Positions 1 to 5,226 of a stretch of 9,439 nucleotides of DNA are shown here, piece by piece. Origin of the DNA: Deltaproteobacteria bacterium (GTDB lineage: Bacteria; Desulfobacterota; Desulfobulbia; Desulfobulbales; VMSU01). The translations under genes and the position numbers were made by a program. Location of the stretch: assembly GCA_021789795.1 (NCBI GenBank), contig JAJYJA010000093.1, positions 1 to 9,439 on the forward strand. The letters run 5' to 3'. Within the stretch, counting starts at the first letter, position 1, and each line of letters starts with the position of its first letter. The notes under the pieces were generated by a model. That model searched no databases, was not told the DNA's origin, and saw only the letters and a program-made list of their open reading frames with translations.

Positions 1-16
1 TCGGGGAGGCCAGGCG

Positions 17-664
17 ATGATCCCCTGGCCGGAGGTGGACACGGTGCTGCTCGACATGGACGGCACCCTGCTCGACAAGCACTTTGATGATTATTTCTGG
101 GAGCACTTCGTGCCCGAGATCTACGCCCGGGAAAACGGCATCGAGGAGCGGGAGGCCCGCAAGAAGCTGCTGGACACCTACCGCGCCAAGGAGGGCACCC
201 TGGATTGGACCGACCTCGACTACTGGAGCGAGCAACTGGGGCTCGACATCCCGGCGCTTAAGCTCAAGATCGACCATTTGATTCAGGTTCACCCTTATGT
301 GATTGAGTTTTTGGAATTTTTGCAAAAATCACCGCGGGGCGTCTATTTGGTGACCAACGCCCACGGTAAGACGCTGGCGATCAAGATGGCCAAGACCGCC
401 CTGAGCGGCTACTTCACCGGCATCGTCTGCGCCGAGGAGATCGGCATGCCCAAGGAAGACCCGCGCTTCTGGGCCGGCCTGCGGCAGCGGATCGATTTCC
501 GCCGGGAGCGCACCATGCTGGCCGAGGACAGCGAAAAAATTCTTCTCTCCGCCCGCAGCTACGGCATCAGGCACCTGATCCACGTGGCCCGGCCCAGCAG
601 CCGCGGCCCCATCCAGGTCTCGTCCCAATTCCCCTCCATCAGTTTTTTCAACGAGTTGATCTGA
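17..664 (+). CDS. yrfG: HAD-superfamily hydrolase, YrfG-like GMP/IMP 5'-nucleotidase
   Basis: A 215-aa HAD phosphatase, complete. Motif I is DMDGTLLD at residues 13-20 (nucleophile Asp13, acid/base Asp15). Motif II is the Thr of LVTNAHG (Thr113). Motif III is Lys146 in MPKEDPRFW. Motif IV is EDSEKIL with Glu170-Asp171, a conservative change from the Asp-Asp usual in YrfG. The helical cap, with its FDDYFWEHFVPE and LDYWSEQLGLDI stretches, and the overall length match E. coli YrfG, which dephosphorylates GMP and IMP. The inferred role is cytoplasmic purine nucleotide turnover. The ATG at 17 is preceded by GGGGAGG (3-9) with 7-nt spacing, which supports this start. Codons for about residues 88-105 (280-332) are clearly more AT-rich than the rest. 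The gene is separated from the downstream operon by a repeat-filled gap, so co-transcription is unlikely. Family assignment is firm; substrate rests on my recollection of the YrfG sequence. Confidence 0.85.
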   Translation: MIPWPEVDTVLLDMDGTLLDKHFDDYFWEHFVPEIYARENGIEEREARKKLLDTYRAKEGTLDWTDLDYWSEQLGLDIPALKLKIDHLIQVHPYVIEFLEFLQKSPRGVYLVTNAHGKTLAIKMAKTALSGYFTGIVCAEEIGMPKEDPRFWAGLRQRIDFRRERTMLAEDSEKILLSARSYGIRHLIHVARPSSRGPIQVSSQFPSISFFNELI

Positions 665-863
665 GACCTGGCCCGAAGGCGGAATTTGGTTGTGACCCGG
701 GCGGGTGTTGCCTGACAGCCCGGCCGCCCCGCAAACGGAGCCGGCCGGACTGTGGCGCCGCCTTAAATTTGATGATCTCGCAAAAAGGTAGCCGATGGCT
801 AAGCAAAAGGGCCGATATACAAGGCGCGGGGTGCGTTTGGCGAGTAAGGCCATACACATGGTA

Positions 864-871
864 TGCCGAAC
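864..871. repeat. Left copy of 8-bp target-site duplication (TGCCGAAC)
   Basis: TGCCGAAC here abuts the GTAAC end of the inserted element and is repeated exactly at 1025-1032, just outside its other end. Eight bases is the duplication length known for the IS66 family. Confidence 0.75.
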
Positions 872-1024
872 GTAACTATTCAGCCGCACCCCATCTGCTT
901 TGTCACCAGCCGGCTCACATACCGAAAGTATAGCTCGCCGGCTGGTTTCGCGCATCTGGGGCGCGGCTGAATAGTTACGGTCCCCAGCCGATGCCAATTC
1001 TGCGGCACTAAGCTGGATAGTTAC
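872..1024. mobile_element. 153-bp MITE-like element with IS66-type ends
   Basis: The left end GTAACTATTCAGC (872-884) and the right end, read inward on the minus strand as GTAACTATCCAGC (1024-1012), match at 12 of 13 positions. Both sides carry the exact direct repeat TGCCGAAC. GTAA-type termini plus an 8-bp duplication are hallmarks of IS66-family elements, so a non-autonomous IS66-related element is the best reading; there is no transposase inside. Internally 872-978 is highly self-complementary: GTAACTATTCAGCCGC (872-887) pairs perfectly with 963-978, CCCCA (889-893) with TGGGG (957-961), CCAGCCGGC (906-914) with GCCGGCTGG (937-945), and ATAC (919-922) with GTAT (928-931) around a CGAAA loop. 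The family call is inferred from ends and duplication only. Confidence 0.75.
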
Positions 1025-1032
1025 TGCCGAAC
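1025..1032. repeat. Right copy of 8-bp target-site duplication (TGCCGAAC)
   Basis: Exact copy of 864-871, directly after the ATAGTTAC end of the element. It continues the interrupted outer hairpin, whose GCCAAAC arm starts at 1035. Confidence 0.75.
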
Positions 1033-1123
1033 GAGCCAAACCGTCCCGCAATTCTGTCCAATCCCCGCTGGTGTCGGACGGGGACGCAGTAGATCGGACT
1101 TTTTGCGACGCCATCAAATTTTA

Positions 1124-1410
1124 CGGAAAAATTGTTGCGCTATCGATCATGAAATTTTAAACTTCCTTCTTCAAGTTGCCGCAGAGGCGGGGACGGTGTC
1201 ATAAGTTAGCGCTTAGCGCTTTTCCACCTCACCCATTCTGTGATAGCTCCTCGAGGATGATTATGATTACGTTCGTCTACCCCTTATACTGAACATTGCG
1301 TCTGACGAGCTGCCCGGTCTGGGTAGCGCTCATGCCAGGCGCACCGCCTCCCCCGCGCGACGTAGCGCACTCACGCCTTATGTGAGGGCTTCGTTTCTTT
1401 AGGGATCAGG
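1124..1410. other. Non-coding leader region upstream of hdrA
   Basis: I see no credible gene, tRNA or known riboswitch here. Small structures present are a tandem TTAGCGC TTAGCGC followed by TTTT (1206-1223), a 10-bp palindrome TCCTCGAGGA (1248-1257), CATGCCAGGCG at 1331-1341 (repeated at 1423-1433), and a weak hairpin CTCAC/GTGAG (1370-1374 with 1382-1386) followed by a T-rich stretch to 1400. The stretch reads like degraded repeat material plus a promoter region; nothing in it is decisive. Confidence 0.4.
1261..1290 (+). promoter_or_regulatory. Weak candidate sigma70-type promoter for the hdrA operon
   Basis: TATACT at 1285-1290 resembles a -10 box. The best upstream partner, TTATGA at 1261-1266, gives an 18-nt spacer but matches the -35 consensus at only 3 of 6 positions. 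It lies about 180 bp before hdrA. This is a guess from motif similarity. Confidence 0.2.
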
Positions 1411-1438
1411 TAAGACGCCTGCCATGCCAGGCGTCTTA
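1411..1438. promoter_or_regulatory. Perfect 11-bp-stem hairpin in the hdrA leader
   Basis: TAAGACGCCTG (1411-1421) and CAGGCGTCTTA (1428-1438) are perfect reverse complements around a 6-nt CCATGC loop. The structure ends 17 nt before the hdrA Shine-Dalgarno AAGGAGG (1456-1462). No T-run follows it on the + strand, so it is not a standard intrinsic terminator. It could be an operator dyad, an mRNA-stabilising 5' hairpin, or an end of degraded repeat DNA. Confidence 0.6.
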
Positions 1439-1470
1439 TCAAGCTTTGATCTCTGAAGGAGGAAGCTCTC

Positions 1471-4400
1471 ATGAATGCCCCATCCCCAAGTCAATCCCTA
1501 AGTCCCATTGTCGGGTCCGTCCTGGTTGTCGGTGGCGGTGTCGCCGGGGTTCAGGCCGCCCTCGACATGGCCCAGCTCGGCCTCAAGGTCTATCTGGTCG
1601 AAAAAAGCGCCGCCATCGGCGGGGTCATGGCCCGGATCGACAAGACCTTTCCCACCAACGACTGCTCCCTCTGTATCCTGGCCCCCAAGCTGGTGGAGAC
1701 GGGCCGCGACGCCAACATCGACATCCTTACCCGTGCGGAGATCATAGGCCTGGCCGGCCACCCCGGCAACTTCACGGCCACGGTCCGCAAGGAGCCGCGC
1801 TACATTGATGAAACGACCTGCACCGGCTGCGGCCAGTGCGCCCAATACTGCCTGAAGCTGATCGATGACGACTATAACGAGAAACTGGCCAATACCAGCG
1901 CCATCCACATCGATTACGCCCAGGCGGTGCCTGCCACCTACGCCATCGACCCGTCCACCTGCCTGAGGCTAAAGCACGGCACCTGCGGCCTCTGCGCCGT
2001 CGTCTGCCAGAAGCGGGCGATCAACTTCGACGAACAACCCCAAACGCTGGAACTGAACGTCGGCGCCGTGGTACTGGCCCCTGGGTTTGGCCGGGTCAGC
2101 CAGGAGGTCTTGGCCCGCTACGGCTGGGGCAAATTCCCGGACGTGCTCACCGCCTTCGAGCACGAGCGCTTGATGTGCGCCTCCGGCCCCACTGGCGGCG
2201 AAATCGTCCGCCCCTCCGACCGCAACCACCCGAAGAAGATCGCCTTCCTGCAGTGTATCGGCTCCCGCGACCAGACCTGCGGCAACAATTACTGCTCGTC
2301 GGTGTGCTGCATGTACGCCATCAAGCAGGCGACGCTGGCCCGCGAGCACGACCCGGAGGCCGAGATCACCCTGTTTTTCATGGATATCCGCACCCACGGC
2401 AAGGGCTTCGACGCCGCCCGTGAGCGGGCCATCCGCGAGAACAACTTCCGGGTGATCTACGCCCGGCCGCCCAAGGTGGAGGATGTCTTTGACGGCCGGA
2501 TGCTCCTCACCTGGTCCACCGAGGACGGCAAGCACCACTACGAACGATTCGATCTGGTGGTGCTTTCGCAAGGGCTTGAGGCCCCGGACGGGGCGGACCA
2601 GCTCGCCGCTGCCTGTGGCATATCTTTAAACAAGTACCAGTTTGCCGCCAGCGGCGGCCCCTATGCACCTTTGGCCACCGGTCGTCCCGGCGTGTTCACC
2701 ATCGGCGCCTTCCAAGGCCCCAAGGACATCCCGGACTCGGTGGTGCAGGCAAGCAGCGCCGCCGGGCTCTGTTCGGCGCTGCTTGCCGAGGCCAGGGGCC
2801 AGGCCACGGTGCAGGTGGAGTTCCCGCCCGAACGGGACATCACCCTTGATCCGCCGCGCATCGGCGTCTTCGTTTGCCACTGCGGGACCAATATCGGCGG
2901 CGTGGTCAGCGTGCCGGAGGTGGCGGCCTACGCCCGCACCCTGCCGCATGTAGTCTATGCCGTGAACAACCTCTACGCCTGCTCCCAGGACACGCAGTCG
3001 CAACTGGCCGCGACCATCCGCGAGCAGCGCTTGAACCGGATTGTGGTGGCGGCCTGCACCCCCCGCACCCACGAGCCCTTGTTCCAGGCCACCATGCGCG
3101 AGGCGGGCCTGAACCGGGCGCTCTTCGAGATGGCCAATATCCGCGACCAATGTTCCTGGGTGCACATGCAGGAGCCGCATCAGGCCACCGAAAAAGCCCG
3201 CGACTTGGTGCGGATGGCGGTGGCCAAGGCCGCCCTGTTGCAGCCGCTGGAAGAACACAAGCTGCCGGTAACGCCAAGCGCCTTGGTGGTGGGCGGGGGC
3301 CTGGCCGGGATGACGGCGGCGCTCACCATCGCCGGACAAGGGTACGAGACCACCCTTATCGAGCGAAACGACCACCTGGGCGGCCAAACCTTGAAGCTCG
3401 ACCATGACCGTTTCGGCGGCTCTCCGCCTCAAGAGATCAAGGCCCTGATCGGCCAGGTGGAAAGCCATCCCCAGATCACCGTCCTGAAGCAGGCGACCGT
3501 GGCCTCGGTCTCGGGCTATGTCGGCAACTTCACCACCACGGTGAACGTTGGCGAGAGCACCCAGGTCATCAACCACGGGGTGGCGGTGCTGGCCACCGGC
3601 GGCAGGCCCTATCAACCCAGCCAATACCTGTATGGTCAATCGGACCGGGTGCTCACCCAGCTAGAGCTTGAGGCGCGACTGGCGACCAAACGCCCCCTGC
3701 CTGCCAAGAGCCAGCAGGTGGTGATGATCCAATGCGTCGGCTCGCGCGGCGATGACCTCAGCTACTGTAGCCGGGTCTGCTGCGGTCAGGCCTTGAAGAA
3801 CGCCCTGCGGCTGAAACGGTTGCAGCCGGAGCTTGGCGTCACCGTCTTCTACCGCGACCTGCGGGCGCACGGGTTTCTGGAGGACGACTACCTGGCCGCC
3901 CGCGAGCTTGGGGTGCTCTTTATCCGCTATTCGCCTGCGCGGCCGCCCCAGGTCGCCGCAGGACGGGGCCAGACGAGCCCGCTTCTGGTCACCGGCTTTG
4001 ATCCGCTGTTAAACGAGGAGATTACCATCAATGCCGATCTGGTCGTCCTGTCGGTGGGCATTGTGCCGGAGAACACCAGGGGCCTGGCCCTGATGCTCAA
4101 GGTGCCGGTGACGGCGGACAATTTTTTCCTTGAGGCCCACGTCAAGCTGCGTCCGGTGGATCTGCCGGTGGACGGCGTCTTTATCTGTGGGCTGGCCCAC
4201 TCGCCGCAAGACATGGCCGAGAGTATCGCTCAGGCCCAGGCCGCCGCTGGCCGTGCCTGTCAACCCCTGGCCAAGGGGTTCATCGCCCCGGAGCCTATCG
4301 TGAGCATAGTGGATGAGGAGAAGTGCATCGGCTGCGGCGCCTGCCAGGCCTTCTGTCCCTACAAGGCCATCAAGCTCTACCAGGTCGATAACCGAAAAAA

Positions 4401-4533
4401 GGCCCGCACCATCACCGCCTCCTGCAAGGGCTGCGGGGTATGCTCGGCCCGTTGCCCGACCATGGCCATCGACATGGGCCGCTTTACTTGTGCCAGTATC
4501 ATGGCCCAGATTGGGGCCTTTGCCGGAGAGTAG
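1471..4533 (+). CDS. hdrA: Two-lobed heterodisulfide reductase subunit A (HdrA) family protein
   Basis: A 1020-aa FAD/Fe-S protein with no signal peptide. HdrA is the flavin bifurcation subunit of cytoplasmic Hdr complexes. Lobe 1 (about 1-445) has an FAD-binding GGGVAG at 21-26, the HdrA-type NDCSLCILAPK (Cys65, Cys68), an inserted ferredoxin-like segment (Cys117, 120, 123, 127; Cys164, 172, 175, 179) and the HdrA signature around Cys262-Cys280. Residues 462-600 match the N-terminal domain of ordinary HdrA (VCHCGTN, CTPRTHEPLF, QCSWVHM). Lobe 2 (about 602-930) has GGGLAG at 608-613 and CVGSRG...YCSRVCC (Cys755-771), but lacks the CILxPK cysteines and the inserted ferredoxin. Two [4Fe-4S] motifs end the protein (Cys952, 955, 958, 962; Cys985, 988, 991, 995). 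Usual HdrA is about 650 aa. AAGGAGG at 1456-1462, 8 nt from the ATG, supports the start. First gene of the operon. Alternative: a relative of QmoA/QmoB. Confidence 0.9.
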   Translation: MNAPSPSQSLSPIVGSVLVVGGGVAGVQAALDMAQLGLKVYLVEKSAAIGGVMARIDKTFPTNDCSLCILAPKLVETGRDANIDILTRAEIIGLAGHPGNFTATVRKEPRYIDETTCTGCGQCAQYCLKLIDDDYNEKLANTSAIHIDYAQAVPATYAIDPSTCLRLKHGTCGLCAVVCQKRAINFDEQPQTLELNVGAVVLAPGFGRVSQEVLARYGWGKFPDVLTAFEHERLMCASGPTGGEIVRPSDRNHPKKIAFLQCIGSRDQTCGNNYCSSVCCMYAIKQATLAREHDPEAEITLFFMDIRTHGKGFDAARERAIRENNFRVIYARPPKVEDVFDGRMLLTWSTEDGKHHYERFDLVVLSQGLEAPDGADQLAAACGISLNKYQFAASGGPYAPLATGRPGVFTIGAFQGPKDIPDSVVQASSAAGLCSALLAEARGQATVQVEFPPERDITLDPPRIGVFVCHCGTNIGGVVSVPEVAAYARTLPHVVYAVNNLYACSQDTQSQLAATIREQRLNRIVVAACTPRTHEPLFQATMREAGLNRALFEMANIRDQCSWVHMQEPHQATEKARDLVRMAVAKAALLQPLEEHKLPVTPSALVVGGGLAGMTAALTIAGQGYETTLIERNDHLGGQTLKLDHDRFGGSPPQEIKALIGQVESHPQITVLKQATVASVSGYVGNFTTTVNVGESTQVINHGVAVLATGGRPYQPSQYLYGQSDRVLTQLELEARLATKRPLPAKSQQVVMIQCVGSRGDDLSYCSRVCCGQALKNALRLKRLQPELGVTVFYRDLRAHGFLEDDYLAARELGVLFIRYSPARPPQVAAGRGQTSPLLVTGFDPLLNEEITINADLVVLSVGIVPENTRGLALMLKVPVTADNFFLEAHVKLRPVDLPVDGVFICGLAHSPQDMAESIAQAQAAAGRACQPLAKGFIAPEPIVSIVDEEKCIGCGACQAFCPYKAIKLYQVDNRKKARTITASCKGCGVCSARCPTMAIDMGRFTCASIMAQIGAFAGE

Positions 4534-4571
4534 CCCGGTGTCGGATCACGATTCCCCGACCCGACAACGAA

Positions 4572-4581
4572 TTTCGCGAAA
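4572..4581. promoter_or_regulatory. Palindrome TTTCGCGAAA between hdrA and mvhD
   Basis: A perfect 10-bp palindrome in the locally AT-rich part of the 72-bp gap between hdrA and mvhD. A second inverted repeat, TGTCGG (4539-4544) with CCGACA (4561-4566), precedes it. They may be a regulator site or an mRNA processing/stability hairpin; neither has a T-run, so transcription probably continues into mvhD. Confidence 0.3.
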
Positions 4582-4605
4582 AATTATCCTATAAGGACTT
4601 GCCCC

Positions 4606-5226
4606 ATGAATGAACCATACTCCCCTAAAATTCTTGGCTTTCTCTGCAACTGGTGCTGTTACACCGCCGCCGATTCGGCAGGCGTCGGCCGCTACCAGTA
4701 CCCGCCCAACCTGCGGGTCATCCGCATCATGTGCACCGGCCGGCTCGACCCCTCATTCCCGCTGGAGGGCCTGGCGCAAGGCGCGGACGGCGTCTTTGTC
4801 GGCGGCTGTCACCCCGGCGAGTGCCATTACCAGGACGGCAACTACCACGCCCTGGTGTCGGCGGCCCTGGTGCACGAGGTGTTGGCCCGCTTCGGGGTCA
4901 GCAATCAGCGTTTCCTGATCGATTGGGCCTCGGCCGCCGAAGGGCCGAACTTCGTCAAGATCATCACCGCCTTCACCAGGCAGGTAGCGGAACTTGGCCC
5001 CCTGGGGGCAACGGAGGGGCTGGCGGCGGACGATCTGCGCCGCAGGCTCGCTTTAGCCGCTGCCGAGGCGCGGGGCCGCAAGCTACGGACCGGCCTCATC
5101 AACGCCTCTCGCGAGATGATGAAGAGCCGCGACTTTTCACGCGACTCCATCGCCACCTTGGTGCGGGAGAAATGCGGCAAGGCCCTGGACGCCTGGGCCG
5201 GAGGAGCGGCGGAGGCGGCGCCATGA
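4606..5226 (+). CDS. mvhD: MvhD/FlpD-family [2Fe-2S] electron-transfer subunit with extended C-terminus
   Basis: A 206-aa soluble protein of the 'hydrogenase iron-sulfur subunit' family. The cysteine pattern is CNWCCY (Cys14, 17, 18), CTGR (Cys43) and GCHPGECHY (Cys68, Cys73), the set that carries the [2Fe-2S] cluster in MvhD. In Hdr complexes MvhD passes electrons from a hydrogenase or formate dehydrogenase to HdrA, which fits its place between hdrA and the FdhA fusion. Ordinary MvhD is about 140 aa. Here the core ends near residue 132 (FTRQVAELGP), followed by about 70 residues rich in Ala, Arg, Lys and Glu that look helical and carry one more cysteine (Cys190). The ATG at 4606 has AAGGA at 4593-4597 with 8-nt spacing. 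Its stop overlaps the next start as ATGA, implying translational coupling. Confidence 0.92.
   Translation: MNEPYSPKILGFLCNWCCYTAADSAGVGRYQYPPNLRVIRIMCTGRLDPSFPLEGLAQGADGVFVGGCHPGECHYQDGNYHALVSAALVHEVLARFGVSNQRFLIDWASAAEGPNFVKIITAFTRQVAELGPLGATEGLAADDLRRRLALAAAEARGRKLRTGLINASREMMKSRDFSRDSIATLVREKCGKALDAWAGGAAEAAP
5211..5215 (+). promoter_or_regulatory. Ribosome binding site deciding the start of the FdhA fusion
   Basis: GGAGG sits 7 nt before the ATG at 5223, inside the last codons of mvhD. The same reading frame is open back to an ATG at 4653, but translation from there would give an Arg/Pro-rich sequence unlike any domain and cover nearly all of mvhD. This site plus the [2Fe-2S] domain that begins right after 5223 fixes the start. 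Confidence 0.75.

Larger units (their letters stand above)
763..1123. repeat. Older palindromic intergenic element, interrupted by the 872-1024 insertion
   Basis: The ends form a long inverted repeat. AAATTTGATG (765-774) pairs with CATCAAATTT (1112-1121), then after 3 nt on each side TCGCAAAAAG (778-787) pairs with CTTTTTGCGA (1099-1108). Further inward CCGAT (792-796) pairs with ATCGG (1093-1097), GCGGG (826-830) with CCCGC (1045-1049), and GTTTGGC (835-841) with GCCAAAC (1035-1041). At the apex GGC-ATAC (848-855, one bulged C) pairs with GTATGCC (861-867). Removing the insertion plus one target copy leaves about 200 bp that would fold into one long hairpin, typical of a dispersed non-autonomous element. 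I see no clear target duplication outside 763 or 1123, so the exact ends are uncertain. It contains no credible coding sequence. Confidence 0.75.

Noticed and set aside
665..762. Terminator for the nucleotidase gene
   Set aside because: The stretch has GC-rich self-complementary bits (GGGCGGG near CCGGCCGCCCC) but no T-run and no clean stem, so I could not support a terminator.
872..978. A shorter 107-bp version of the MITE ending at the internal ATAGTTAC
   Set aside because: The left flank TGCCGAAC does not match the bases after 978 (GGTCCCCA), whereas it matches exactly after 1024.
872..1024. Integron attC site
   Set aside because: The ends are GTAAC/GTTAC and no RYYYAAC/GTTRRRY core pair is present; no integrase gene is in the window.
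329..1117. Minus-strand open frame covering the end of the nucleotidase and the repeats
   Set aside because: It runs through the transposon insertion and both palindromic repeats and opposes a conserved gene; the open frame is best explained by base composition.
2626..3639. Long open frame on the minus strand (337 codons) opposite hdrA
   Set aside because: Antisense shadow of a strongly conserved HdrA segment; low-complexity His/Gly/Ala composition.
4653..5222. Upstream extension of the FdhA fusion reading frame by 190 codons
   Set aside because: It overlaps mvhD almost completely in another frame, is Arg/Pro-rich without domain features, and the ATG at 5223 has a good Shine-Dalgarno site and a recognisable N-terminal domain.
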